The notes: a model not told the origin generated them from the sequence alone. 64,000 nucleotides of DNA from Sycon ciliatum (GCF_964019385.1 NC_088643.1:186001-250000), one strand, 5' to 3'; shown: positions 9,126 through 20,423, counted from the stretch's first letter. Numbers and translations are program-made.

Positions 9126-11265
9126 TCAGTCCGGTTGCAGCTTGAACAGCCGCAGCACCTTGATGTGCTTCTTTTGTCGACACAGCTCTGGCCTCAAACT
9201 GCGAATGTACAGCGCCTCCAGTGTGAATCTGTGCGCGCTGTTCTGGGCTGGTGTGATGACACTGAAGCTGCTGTTGCGCTCCTGCGGGATGCATTCAGGT
9301 TGCGCCTGCAAATGCTTTGTGATGGCGCTATCACTTGTTGCCACACGTTTGTCAGGCGGCTTCTTGTACAGCTTGTCTGGGATATGCTGCTTGATCCTTT
9401 CCGAGAATCGCTGACATGTCTCACCAACGTACGTCCGCTCACAGCGACACGCATACTTATAAATAAAATTACTATTTTCAAGAGTTGGTGAAACATCCTT
9501 CGCGATAGACCTGAATGCGGGCCTGGTTGTATAAATTACAATGGGGGATACTGTAGGATAGCAGTTCAAAATTGCAGCTTTAATCTTTTTGCGGAAGGCA
9601 ATGCAATTTTGCCCTTTCCACGGCAATTTTGTGATAATACGCGTTGCAGGTTCAAGTTGTGCAGAAGCTGTGTCTGGGCTGGGTTCAAGAACGCTTGTCA
9701 TGACTCGCTTGAGTACTTTGAGTGGGTAACCGTTAGAACACAGAATATCCTCTAGCTTAGCAATTTCAGCTGATAATAGTGATGGTGAGCAGATGGTTCT
9801 AGCTCTGAAAGTTAATGATCTGATCAAATTGATTTTGTTTCTAGTGTCACAAAACGAGTCCCAGCGGGTGTAAAGACCTGTGAACTTCGGCTTTCTATAT
9901 ACTGTGGTGAGCAATTCTGTGGAAGAATGCTGAATCAATACATCAAGAAACGGCAATTCTCCATTATTCTCCTCCTCCATTGTAAACTGGAGAGCTGGGT
10001 GAAGATTATTTAAACGCTCAGAGAATTCCAATGCCAGTTTCCGGTTGTGAAATGCTGCGAATGTGTCATCCACATAACGCCTATAGAATTGGGGCCAATG
10101 ACTGTCTGGAATTGTGTTCTCAAAATATCCAACAAAGATATTGGCTAGCACGGGGCCCAAGGGTGAACCCATGGCTACTCCGTCCCTCTGTGCGTACATA
10201 TTGCCATTGAAACTGAACTGCACGTCCGATGTGGCTTTGAAAAGCAGCTTCTTGAAAAGATCTTGGGGTATTTGCGGGGCTGATATTTCATCATCATGGT
10301 ATAGCGACTGTATGCAGATGTCCATTGTTTCTTTGAGAGGCACGTTTGTAAAGAGGCTGACTACATCGAAAGAGCACAGGAACAGCGATCCAGAGTTCTC
10401 TGCCTGCTGCTGACCAAATTCCCTTACATCATCCACGAACTCGAAGGTATCCTTGGTTGCGTGGGCGGAATATTTATTCAGGACTGGATTTAGTAAGTCA
10501 GCTAGCCACTTGGCCATTTCGTGTTGGGGAGCATTGATCATGGACAGGATTGGTCTAAGTGGCACATCTTTCTTATGTATTTTCGGTACGCCATAGAGCA
10601 CAGGTCGGCACGAGCCAACGGGTCGGATCCGGTCGTAATCTATATTGAGTATTTTTCCAGCCTTTTTGTATCGCAATAGGTATGCCTGCAAGGCGCGTTC
10701 ATCCAGGTAAGTGCGGTCATGCGTTTCCGTCGGTCCCAGGAGTTGAAACTTCGATGCATCAGCCAATATAGCATTCATCTTGTCATTGTAATCACTTCGC
10801 TGCATTATCACCACTCCATTCCTTTTGTCCGGCCTGCTGATTATTATATCTTTGTCATTCTTTTTTTTCCTGATGGCTGCCATATGCTTGTCGTTGAGGG
10901 GATAATCGGTTTTATCTGCTTTACTGTTACTAAACTCTTCTGCAAGATTCGCCAACGCTGCTTGGCACGTATCCTTCTTGGCATCACTCACTGGTACGCA
11001 GCGCTCCAATTGATCATTTGTTAGTTCGAATTCTGCCTGCACAATCTCCTTGTCCATTTTGGAACTAGGGGGGGGGGGGGACTCCAAACTTCAAGCCCCT
11101 GCACAGTACGTCTTTTTCAATATTAGTTAGCATAACTCCGGCCAAGTTGAGTAGGTGGGAGTGTTTCAATTCGCTTGAGCCCTTCTCATAGCGCACCTCC
11201 CTCCTGAGTGCATCGTCAAACTTACTTTTGATCCGGCATTGTAATCTGGAGGAGGTATCCCCCAT
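9126..11265 (-). CDS. Penelope-like reverse transcriptase/GIY-YIG endonuclease (frameshifted)
   Basis: The main frame (653 aa from 11087) carries reverse transcriptase with YVDD near residue 337, GSPLGPVLANIF before it, and a C-terminal GIY-YIG endonuclease starting near residue 536 (FIYKYACRCERTYVGET) with the cysteine pair typical of this clade. The true start is upstream: MGDTSSRLQCRIKSK at 11265, in a frame offset by one base and joined across a 13-G run (11068-11080). A homopolymer slip or sequencing error there explains the break. The product copies the element RNA at the endonuclease nick. Confidence 0.88.
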
Positions 11266-11324
11266 TGTAATTTATACAACCAGGCCCGCATTCAGGTCTA
11301 TCGCGAAGGATATTTCACCAACTC

Positions 11325-11693
11325 TTGAAAAATAATAGTAATTTTATTTATAAGTATGCGTGTCGTTGTGAGCGGACGTACGTTGGTGAGACATGTCAGC
11401 GATTCTCGGAAAAGATCAAGCAGCATATCCCAGACAAGCTGTACAAGAAGCCGCCTGACAAACTTGTGGCAACAAGACTTAGTGATAGCGCCATCACAAA
11501 GCATTTGCAAGCGCAACCTGAATGCATCCCGCAGGAACGCAACAGCAGCTTCAGTGTCATCACACCAGCCCGGAACAGCGCGCACCGATTCACACTGGAG
11601 GCGCTGTACATTCGCAGTTTGAGACCAGAACTGTGTCGACAAAAGAAGTACATCAAGGTGCTATGGCTGTTCAAGCTGCAACCGGACTGACAA
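11325..11693 (+). CDS. Penelope-like GIY-YIG endonuclease domain, truncated copy
   Basis: This open 121-aa frame matches the last ~120 residues of the neighbouring element with few changes (SEKIKQHIP for SERIKQHIP, an added RLSD). It has no reverse transcriptase and is the coding part of the 5'-truncated inverted copy. It has no evident promoter. Confidence 0.8.
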
Positions 11694-11876
11694 CTTTATC
11701 ACGTGTTTGTTCTGGTACTGCATTCCCTTCATGTGTTGTTTCCCGCATTTTTCCACTGCTCCATACATTCTTTTGGTAGTGTAGTGTGAACTTGAGGCGC
11801 GTAAGAATATTCTTGCTGATTCTCTACCCCCAGTATAAATTCTGGCTCCGTTTTCGTTCTTGCTCATTCCCATGTA

Positions 11877-11909
11877 ACTACTGATGAAAATGGGTGAAAA
11901 GCTTTTAGT
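11877..11909 (+). ncRNA. Hammerhead-like motif in the inverted Penelope copy
   Basis: A second copy of the motif at 8907-8939, with the same core CUGAUGA and GAA, palindromic AAGCUU helix III and ACUA/UAGU stem I. Confidence 0.42.
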
Positions 11910-11950
11910 ATTATGAAATTGACAACCTTGTTGTTGTGTGTATATACATT

Positions 11951-12181
11951 TTGTTCGCCTACCTCTCTATTTAAATTTCAATCTCTGTTCTCTTCTCAAC
12001 TTACAAGTGTGTTAGATTTGCGTTATTAATGAATATTCCGGCAGGTAAAGAGATGATGTCATTAGCCTGAAGGTCCCTACAAAGAAAGAAGAGGCAATAC
12101 CCTGTAAGGTACTTTCTCATAATAGAACAACACACATTACTGGTGTAAATGTAAACCTCCTGGTTTATAAGTTAGGGTACT
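11951..12181 (+). repeat. Left half of a dispersed repeat split by an insertion
   Basis: It matches the left part of the intact copy at 17497-17995 up to TTATAAGTTAGGGTAC. The right half resumes at 14782. Confidence 0.75.
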
Positions 12182-13296
12182 GTAACAGGTAGCCGAGTGG
12201 TAGGCGCGGTGCAATCAACAAGAGTTAGTTTTATTCTTCTTCTCTCAGGTACACACCTGGGATATAATTATTAGTAAAAGAAGAAGCGGCAAACGAGAGA
12301 GCTTGCAAGCTCAGGGCCCTACGCTATGCTTTTTTGCCTTGATGACCTACACAAAAAAAGCATACGGATGTTATAAATTCATATAAATTTTCCTTTTTTT
12401 AAGACATAACCTGGGATTCGAACCCGCACTATCGCCCTGCATGCATCCCCCGATACATTTCGCATACATACTAATTCTTCCAAGTTGCTTCACGTTATGA
12501 TCTTGCATTTGAAAGCCCTATTTGAATATGCATTGTGGCCAGCCGTCTTTGATGGCACGGTACGGAACGGGACAGTTACGGGACAAATACAGGACAGATA
12601 CGGGACAGGTATGGGACAGGTACGGGACAGGTACGGTCGAGGGTAATACGACACCGTCTACCGCCTTGATGACCTAGGCATAAAAAAAGCATAGGGATGC
12701 TATAAATTTTTCAATTCTCCTATTTTTTTGGCATAACCTGGGATTCGAACCCGCACTATCGCCCTACATGCATTCCCCCATACCCTTCGCATTCATACTC
12801 ATTCTTCCAAGTTGCTTCACGTTATGATCTTTTGTTTGACAGCCCTATTTGAATATTGCGGCCAGCTGTATGTGGCCAGCTGTGTTTGATGGTACGGTAC
12901 GGTACGGGACAGATACGGGATAACGCCAGGCGTGACACAAACACACAAACAAACAAACAAACAAACACGAAACGAGAGAGCTTGGAAGCTCAGGGCCCTA
13001 CGCTATGCTTTTTTGCTTGCTCATCATGCATGTGACGTGTCAAAGCTGTGTGAACCCTGGCAAGCGCCAAACGATAAACGATACTGAAGTAACGTCTGTT
13101 GCATAGCTAGGGATTATTATTTTTAGTTTATTTTTAATTTTTAATTTTTTTGTGTCACGCCTTGTGCTAGCCCGTATTTGTCCCGTACCGTACCGTACCA
13201 TCAAAGACACCAAGCTGGCCACAAACAGCTGGCCACAATCTTTTTTGTTTGTTTGTGCCATCGTCATGCCTGGCGCTATCCCGTACCTGTCTCGTT

Positions 13297-13827
13297 TCTG
13301 CCGATCACGGGGGTTCTGGAGTCAACAGGATGTCTGTCCTGACGTTTCCTGTGAACGGTAGGCATATGCGGATAATGCCGGCAGAAAAATTGACAAAATT
13401 CAGTACTTTTTTGGTAAGTTTCATGCATGTTTGGTATGTGGATAAAGAAATGGAGCAGAATTTGAGGAATTGCCCGCCATAGGTTTGTATGGTTCTGCCA
13501 ATTTCACTGCTTTTCGAGCAGAATCTGCCACCTTTTCGAGCATTATCCGCACACCCCTAGTGACCGGCGCTGACTCTGCCGATCACGGGCATTCTGGGGT
13601 CGACGCGATGTCTGTCCCGCCGTTTCCTGTGACCGGCGATGACTCTGCCGATCACGAATGTTCTGGAGTCGACGGGATCTCTCTTCCGACGTTTCCTGTG
13701 GCCGGCGCTGACTCTGCCGATCACGGACGTTCTGGAGTCGACGGGATCTCTCTTCCGACGTTTCCTGTGAACGCCGCTGACTCGCCCGTTCAGGATTATT
13801 TTGGAGACGACGGGATCTCTCTTCCAA
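13297..13827 (-). pseudogene. Fragment encoding 22-residue arginine-rich repeats
   Basis: Four tandem 66-bp units (13555-13827) plus one separated unit (13297-13358). The minus strand encodes about QRRSQETSEERSRRLQN per unit. Repeats of this kind (ET-EQR-RL spacing) are familiar in repeat-bearing ORFs associated with Helitrons and other transposons (recalled, not checked). The plus strand is also open over 133 aa, a by-product of the periodicity. No flanking domain is visible. Confidence 0.5.
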
Positions 13828-14272
13828 AGTTTGTTTTTGCTGACGCGTCCTGTCACCTATTCGGCAACTAACGTCTATTCTAATTGAGTTTCCTCGTCTC
13901 CCTACTTCGTATTTCTTTCCAGAAAATCTCCCTATACAGCAGGGAGTCGTTTACATAATACAACTCCCTGCTATACATCTATATACGGTATAATTATTAT
14001 GCTATCGGCCTACATGCGATTCCCGGGCTGGTCGACAGGCGACCCAGCCAGCCTGCTATTGGGAACTCGGCCTCGCACACAAATCCACACAAAATGATAC
14101 TGTACTATCGGCCTGAATGCATTCCCCCGATGCACATATTATATACTCATTCTCTTTATGGTACCGTGCTCTTGATGGTACGGGACATCAGGTACGGAAT
14201 AGCGCCAGGCATGTTTACCGAAGGCACAAACAAACAAAAATATTGTGGCCAGTTGTCTTTTGCTGGTACGGT

Positions 14273-14577
14273 ATGGTACGGGACAGATACGGGATATCGC
14301 CAGGCGTGACACAAACAAACAAACAAACAAACACCAAATTAAAGCTGTGTGGACCCTGGCTAGCGCCAGACGTTACTCAAGTAACGTCTTCTGCATAGCT
14401 ACGGGGATTAAAGCTGTTTGGACCCTGGCTAGCGCCATACGGTACGGTACGGGACAGATACGGGATAGCGCCAGGCGTGACACAAACAAACAAACAAACA
14501 AACACCAAATTAAAGCTGTGTGGACCCTGGCTAGCGCCAGACGTTACTGAAGTAACGTCTTCTGCATAGCTACGGGA
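14273..14577. repeat. ~174-bp tandem repeat, two copies
   Basis: Each copy runs GGTACGGGACAGATACGGGAT, CGCCAGGCGTGACAC, (AAAC)n, AAAGCTGTGTGGACCCTGG, an ACGTTACT...AGTAACGT palindrome and CATAGCTACGGG. Related pieces lie at 12895-13100 and 13140-13280 in mixed orientation. Confidence 0.75.
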
Positions 14578-14781
14578 ATAAATAACTTTCTCTCCGGTGC
14601 ACACCTAGAGGTTGACTACTTCTTCTTCGAGTTAGCTTTGTCGTTGCTATATCTCATCTAAACAGAAATGCGCAGCAGCTTTTATGCAGCAGACGCCATA
14701 CGCTTACATACGGAGATACACTAAATATACATCAGGTAAAGTTCCGTATTAGTTCCGTATTAGCCAGGCAGGGATACTACA

Positions 14782-15053
14782 GGTACCTCAACTCGAACTT
14801 TCCAAATACGGTCCCTTTGCTGCACACGTTACTTCAAAATAAATATTGATTCACCAAATTGTCGGGTATGGGTTAGAGTTGGGGTACTCTAATGTATGAG
14901 TGACTGCAATGGAGTCTGCCAGTGCTTAGAAAAGGTTTATAAGTTTCATAGTCAAATGATCATGGAAATGTGGTTTTGATAACTGGATTTCGTTCTCATC
15001 TCTAATGGTTCGTACTGACACTAGTATCATTTCACTTCATGGCATCTAGAGTA
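14782..15053 (+). repeat. Right half of the split dispersed repeat
   Basis: It matches 17712-17993 from CTCAACTCGAACTTTCC to GGCATCTAGAGTA. Confidence 0.75.
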
Positions 15054-15224
15054 TTAATTAATTAATATTGTTTTACTCGTTCAATTACCGGTGTTATTAT
15101 AGATAGACATTTCAATGTGTAAATAGGTGTGTAAATAGTCGAAACGGTCTCCTGGCCTCGTTTTTCGTCACATTTGTTCTTTTTTTGGCCGTTCACATGG
15201 ATCCGACAATCAACCCCCCCCCCT

Positions 15225-15812
15225 GCCAATATCGACCAATGCCTCTCGCATGGAGTAAAGCTCAGCTCTTTCGCCGATGACACTACCGTGTACAGTCTGA
15301 TCAGACCAAACGACAACCTCCAGGAGAAGGCAGCATCCTTACAGACAACCCTCAGCAATCTTGCCGCATGGGGCCAGCAATGGCGGATCCAGTTCGAGCC
15401 CACCAAGAGCCAGCGCCTGATTTTGTGCAATGCTCGAAAGCGCCCTGACTTTCCACCAACCACCTTTGCCGGCGAGATTATTCCGGACTCGGACCACCTA
15501 AAGCTGCTTGGAGTTACATTCGACTCTAAGCTTGGGTTCCAGCGCCATATTCATGCTGTCGCTGTCAAGGCCAGCCAGCCCCTGGGATTCTTACGCCGTG
15601 CCGCTTGGCTTCTGGGTCATGAGGGCCGCCTTGCCGTGTATAAGGGGTTCATTCGGCCCATCCTGGAGTACGCTCCCCTAGCCACCATGTGTGCAGCCCA
15701 ATCCCACCTAGCACGCTATGACAGGGTGCAGGAGAAGGCAATGCGCATCATCGGACCTGGCACGATCCTTCAGAGCCTGCAGCTCAGGAGGGCAGTCTCA
15801 GGGCTTGCATAT

Positions 15813-15813
<1 letters not shown>
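15225..15813 (+). pseudogene. LINE reverse transcriptase C-terminal part
   Basis: This open stretch holds the RT active-site motif SFADDTTVY, then LGVTFDSKLGFQRH and FIRPILEYAPL typical of the RT thumb of Jockey/CR1-like LINEs. It matches the family of 34935-36081. It is cut off in frame by the T run of an inserted LINE tail on the other strand. Confidence 0.75.
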
Positions 15814-15848
<35 letters not shown>

Positions 15849-15960
15849 TGATCACAGCTCACAGGCAAAGACAAAAAAATTGCATAGTGGGAGCATAGTG
15901 ATGGTGAGGCTTTTTGCCCTCAGCCGACCTGAGGTCTCGACGTCATGGGGACATAAAACG
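15814..15960 (-). mobile_element. LINE 3' end with A tail inserted into a LINE
   Basis: Seen from the minus strand, a 3' UTR ends in an A run (T run 15814-15844 on the plus strand). It carries the stem-loop GTC-GA-GACC-TCA-GGTC-GGC at about 15916-15934, shared with LINE 3' ends at 16614, 36417 and 40628. How far it extends leftward on its own strand is unclear. Confidence 0.65.
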
Positions 15961-16453
15961 CACCAAAAAAAGAAGAAAAATGAAAGGAGTGACAGGTACA
16001 TGATACGAAATGTTAGGAGGAGAGACAGTACATTAGAAGGAGGGGAATGACAAGACAGACAGTGCTAGGAGGAGAAGGAGAGAAAAGAAGAACAGTGCAT
16101 TCCATGGCTAAATTTGACGATGTTCCATTCTCCAGTCCCACAACGATCACCTTGTCTTCACCCCACTGAACTGTACCTTGCTCCCTAGAGCTCTCGAATC
16201 ACCTCAGTGCAGAATGTTTTGCGTTAGTGTTTATTTCTTCTCTTCTTTCCTTTTTACTGCTTTTCGTGGCCCCTTTCTCGCTGATCCAGTGCCTGCACAC
16301 TACTCTGCCTGGCAGCAGCTCCGATCTAACTTCTCAGTATTGCCCCCCCCCCCCCCCCACTGAAAGCAACGCTGCTGTTGGTCCATTGCCATAGTTTCCT
16401 GAACCAATCTGGCACTCACTCACTCACCCGCCCCCGTCCCCCCCCCCCTATCT

Positions 16454-16454
<1 letters not shown>

Positions 16455-16528
<74 letters not shown>
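16455..16528. repeat. (TC)n microsatellite
   Basis: Nearly pure CT repeat, preceded by C runs. Confidence 0.95.
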
Positions 16529-16532
<4 letters not shown>

Positions 16533-16599
16533 ATTGTCTGGCTCTCAGGTTCTCACTCTTCACACACAGTCTTTCTTCTCTCCATTTACCCCCATGGTG

Positions 16600-16785
16600 C
16601 GTGATGTGCGCCTTGATCCCGAGACCATTGGTCGGGGGAGCGCACTTCACCTCACTGGCACAGCTCAATAGCACCTACACGCCCTTTGTAGTCCCCTATG
16701 TTCTCTTGATGTTGTTGTTGTTTTTCTCTTCCATTCTACATGTAGGCATGTGCACTTTCATAAAAAAAACAATAATAAAACATTG
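16600..16785 (+). mobile_element. LINE 3' UTR with conserved bulged hairpin
   Basis: It contains CCC-GA-GACC-ATT-GGTC-GGG near 16618-16636 and ends in an A-rich tail with AATAA units near 16770-16785. It resembles the 3' ends at 36417 and 40628. Confidence 0.55.
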
Positions 16786-16800
16786 TTTTTGCAATTTTCA

Positions 16801-16887
16801 TCATGTGACGAGTGTTGTCGTGTGGCCTGCTTTCAACTATTCCTGGAGTGTGATTGGTGCTTCCACGACAACACTTGGCACATGACG
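16801..16887. repeat. Imperfect inverted repeat
   Basis: CATGTGACGAGTGTTGTCGTG and CACGACAACACTTGGCACATG form imperfect arms around about 40 bases. It could be a small MITE; no target duplication was found. Confidence 0.4.
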
Positions 16888-17109
16888 AACTAACTTACTT
16901 TGGCAGATCCTTTGATCCCGTGTAGACGTGCAAAAACGATACAAACCGAGACCACTTCGGACCAGCTTTGATCGTGTAAACGCACGAAAACGAAAGAAGA
17001 AATGCGGGACTGAAAACGGAAAACTGGCCGTGCGTTGTCGTGTAAACGCAGCCTTAATATGTGAAGAAGAGGTTGGTGCGACTTAGGCAATACTTGGGCA
17101 ATTGTGTGT

Positions 17110-17405
17110 TTCTCCCTACATGGGAGCTTGCGCTATTCCTGCCGACTAGAATTCTCACTTGCCTGACACACAACTGCCATCCAGAGTAAACGAGAAGTCC
17201 ATAGAACCTTCCAGTCGGCAAACCTGCAAGAAAGCACCATCCCTACTCAATACACAGTGTTTTGGGAAATTCAAACCTCATCAGTTGAGCTTGAGTAGGG
17301 TGATGAAGATTGTGCTTGAAGAGCACCACTCTCCAGGCACCAACATCACCAGGGCTACAAACTCACAGAGACGCTCCATTTCCAGCGCAAAATTTAATAT
17401 GGCAT
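17110..17405 (-). repeat. Hammerhead-bearing dispersed repeat, degenerate copy
   Basis: It matches 40806-41115 over about 300 bp (GCGCTATTCC, ACTGCCATCCAGAG, CGGCAAACCTGCAAGAAAGC, CAGAGACGCTCC). It encodes no protein. Its ribozyme core is damaged. Confidence 0.75.
17245..17290 (-). ncRNA. Degenerate hammerhead motif
   Basis: It keeps stem I as GCUCAA with UUGAGU, core CUGAUGA, helix III ACAC-U-GUGU and A before the second stem I strand. Helix II has lost pairing and the GAA core reads AAA. It supports the better copy at 40955-41000: stem I there has a U-G pair where this one has C-G. Confidence 0.5.
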
Positions 17406-17496
17406 AATAATTATTTGCTTCCATCCAACGCCCCCCCCCCCCTCCCCCCCACTCTCTGTAACTGTTCTCACTGTAACAAGTTGCATGCGTGTACTT

Positions 17497-17995
17497 TGAA
17501 TTTCATTCTCTGTTCTCTTCTCAACTTACAAGTATTCTAGATTTGTGTTGTTACTGAATATTCCGACGGGTAAAGAGGTGATGTCATTATTAAAAAGGTA
17601 CCTACAAAGAAAGAAGACGCAATACGCTGTAAGGTATTTTCTCAAAAAATGAACAACACACATTACTGGTGTAAATGTAAACCTCCTAAACCTCCTGGTT
17701 TATAAGTTAGGGTACCTCAACTCGAACTTTCCAAATACGGTCCCTTTGCTGCACATGTTACTTCAAAATAAATAAATAAAAAATAATTGAATTCACCAAA
17801 TTTTCGGGCATGGGTTAGAGTTGGGGTACTCTAATGTATGAGTGACTGCAATGGAGTCTGCCAGTGCTTAGAAAAGGTTTATAAGTTTCATAGTCAAATG
17901 ATGCTGGAAATGTGTTTTTGAAAACTGGATTTTCTTCTCACCTCTCGTTGTTTGTACTGACACTAGTATCATTTAACTTCACGGCATCTAGAGTA
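17497..17995 (+). repeat. Intact copy of a ~500-bp dispersed repeat
   Basis: It contains in one piece both halves found at 11951-12181 and 14782-15053, which defines the empty site of the 2.6-kb insertion. No coding sequence is recognised. Confidence 0.75.
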
Positions 17996-18289
17996 CATTG
18001 TGTTACTCATTGAATTACCTTTGCCAGAAAATTCCTTCTGAAGAAACGGCAACGAAAACGTTCAAAGAAAATTTAATCTCTGCAAATGGTATGTGTTTTC
18101 GACTGTGCAATTTGCTTTACTAATTGCATTGAATGTGTTTCATTGATCATTGGCCGCTGGCTCACTTTGAGTACTACCAATGTTACACTTGTATCGCATT
18201 GAATAGGTTGAAGGCCGCAGACATCAGGCAACTACGTTACTTGTTCGACATGTATGACTGTGTATTTTATAACAAAAATATTATTGAAA

Positions 18290-18325
18290 CCCAGAATCGA
18301 TTTTCTCGTTCCTATCATCAGTGGG
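18290..18325 (-). ncRNA. Hammerhead-ribozyme-like motif, Penelope 3' UTR
   Basis: Minus strand: stem I CCCA, core CUGAUGA, helix II region UAGGAACGA (weak: U-A, mismatch, G-C), core GAA, palindromic helix III AAUCGAUU, C as cleavage-site base, stem I UGGG. It lies about 170 nt downstream of the end of the Penelope-like endonuclease frame on the same strand, matching the position in the first element. Confidence 0.5.
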
Positions 18326-18494
18326 AAAAAATACGGAACCAAAGGATACAACCAAAGAAACTGAAGTTAAGTACTGTAAATAGAAAGGTGTTAGAAAAAC
18401 CATCAAGATACAAGTGCAATAAAACCACTAGAGGAAACGCAAAAAGTTAACAAGATTACGTGACCAAAGGTGAGAAGGCACTGAACGAAGTGTC

Positions 18495-19430
18495 AACCTA
18501 CCAATACAACCTCAGTGCAACAATGTGCTCTTTTTGCTTACACAAAACAGGCTTATGAATACGTATACAAACTACCTCAAGGGTCATCATACACACCAAG
18601 ACAGTCAGGACGAGATAACAAGTGTAGATACATAGCCGACTTCTTACGATCAACACATTCATCCGCCTCATCTCGCTCTTTCCCACCCGACTCCTCCTCG
18701 TCCATCTCATCGTCCTCTTCCTCGTTCCTCTCGTCATCCTCACGATCATCATCACTACCATCATCTGCCTCATCCTCTGTCTCTTCACCAACCGTTTCGT
18801 CATCCAATTCCTCTTCCATCCTCTGATCATCCGTCTCATCCTCTGTTTCTGTATAAACCACTTGTCTCCCATTTGCTAGCTGCTCGTCCCGTGACCGGAG
18901 TTGTTCCTCCAGATCCGCTTCACTCACTGACTCATGATACTGCTCGACCCTCCTCCTGTTGGTACTGTCCACAACGCGCGGTCCTTGGCCGTTTCTGGCA
19001 TAAATCTCTGTGGAGTAGTTTGCTGTTGCCCTCCGAGGTCTCTGGATTAATGTGGGCGCCGTGGCAATTCGTGTGAGAGTTGGTGATGCCAGCGCGTGTG
19101 TAGGTGGGTCCACCCCAGCCCCGCCAGAAGAAGAGCCGGTGGCGGTTCTAGTGGTGGCAAGGGCAACGGTGGTGCTGCTGGAGTTGGCAACTTGGGCGGC
19201 CTAGCTCTCCCACACGGCACTGCATTTTGTGTTGGCTCAGTCTGTACCTCAGGCACAGGGGGTGGGTTTTTGCCCGGTCGCCCACGCTTCGGCCGCTTGG
19301 ATTTAGCTGCATCCGGCAGAATATGCAGCGGTACATGCTGTTTGATACGTGCGGTCAGGTGTTGAAGGGTCCTACCAACGTACCGGCTACCACAATCCCG
19401 GCACTCAAATTGGTAAACCAAATGGCTCAA
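18495..19430 (-). pseudogene. Penelope-like GIY-YIG endonuclease with Pro-rich and acidic insert
   Basis: The start (YQFECRDCGSRYVGRTLQHL...RIKQHVP) is the first half of a GIY-YIG domain with its cysteines. The end (AMYLHLLSRPDCLGVYDDP, then PVLCKQKEHIVALRLYW) is the second half in another frame. Between lie a basic/proline-rich stretch (KRGRPGKNPPP, PPLPLPPLEPPP) and an acidic stretch (EEELDDETVGEETEDEADD). At least two frameshifts are needed. No reverse transcriptase was found upstream, so the copy is 5'-truncated. Confidence 0.65.
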
Positions 19431-19506
19431 AAGATGGGACAGTCATACATGTCGAACAAGTAACGTAGTTGCGTGATGTCTGCAGCCTTCATCCTATTCA
19501 TAGCTA

Positions 19507-19684
19507 CAGTCAAACCTCTTTAGGACGAACACCAAGGGACCGATGATATTAAATTTTCTCTGCAATAACGGGAGTTCTTCTTATCCGTATGGTATACCCA
19601 GTGAATACATAGTGATTTATCCAATGGAGTTACTTAAAAGCAAACATTTGTCTTATCAGTGTTCCTCCTAACGAGGTTAGACTG
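19507..19684. mobile_element. 178-bp MITE with TA target, Tigger/pogo-like ends
   Basis: The left end CAGTCAAACCTCTTTAGGA and the complement of the right end, CAGTCTAACCTCGTTAGGA, are imperfect terminal inverted repeats. TA flanks both ends. Starts of CAGT-AACCTC with a TA target are known from pogo/Tigger-like elements (established). No transposase is present. Confidence 0.8.
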
Positions 19685-20423
19685 TATATTAAAATTATTA
19701 TCTCCACGTAGATTATTTGTATCACATTGTTGAATATTTAACCTTTGTTTTAATCACTTGATGGCTCCAGGCCCGTACTTTCCACGGATGACTGGGACAA
19801 GAAAATCTCTGGGAACAAATACACCTGCACATAAAACAAGTTGCCATCGTTTTTGGTGATATCTGCTTTTTTCCATAGCTCTAACTGAAAATGCCTCTTT
19901 AAAATTATTCAACGAGAATCAAAAGGTAAAGATGGTGCTGAGCAACAAGTGGCAGCTTGCTTGCAAACACTCATGGCTTGCATAATGCATCATAAGTATC
20001 AGCGGCCATGTTTGTATAATTTTAGTAATGCGACCCAATGATGGTGGTATTGTAGGTGTTCAAGAAAGAAGATTGTAGTCAATGGTGAAGGACAACCTGC
20101 ATGGAATGCACTCCACAATACCCGAGTCGCAGTCAACCAATTCCCTTCTCCAACGAAGTCGAATGTTGGCTCTGTTCTCGTTGATAGATCACTTTATACT
20201 GGCAGCCTGTCTGCACATGAAGCGATTAGCCAAATGGGAAGCCAAACCCGACTTCTGTAGAACAGATCAGGACTTGTAAAGATAAGAAAAGACACCTGGG
20301 TTTCGAGTTAAGAGTAACTGCCCATTGCTGTAACAGGGCAATAGAGCAGTCATAAAGTTTCGCACTTTCTGACTGCTTTATCTCTTTTTGCAGTGGTGAA
20401 AAGTTGCTTATACAGGTGGAATC

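Larger units (their letters stand above)
8866..11948 (-). mobile_element. Penelope-like element with inverted 5'-truncated copy
   Basis: A near-full Penelope-like element reads on the minus strand. About 690 bp of its 3' part (8866-9553) is repeated in inverse orientation at 11255-11948. The inner junctions share ACAATGGGGGATAC. Both outer ends are AT/CA-rich (TATATACACACAACAAC), suggesting insertion in or near a TA/CA microsatellite. Such pseudo-LTR and inverted truncated arrangements are established for Penelope-like elements. Confidence 0.85.
12182..14781. mobile_element. 2.6-kb insertion in the dispersed repeat
   Basis: It separates two halves that are contiguous at 17715. Its ends are CTGTAAC and its near complement ACTACAG, with GTA on each side as a likely target duplication. 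The end regions match the short copy at 2240-2560. The interior is repetitive: two ~250-bp units (about 12300-12560 and 12660-12900) containing a tRNA B-box-like GGTTCGAATCCC on the minus strand, GGTACGGGACA runs, and (CAAA)n. Confidence 0.6.

Noticed and set aside
13470-13871. 133-aa plus-strand protein over the 66-bp repeats
   Set aside because: The minus strand gives a repeat resembling known transposon-associated proteins; the plus frame looks like a by-product of the periodicity.
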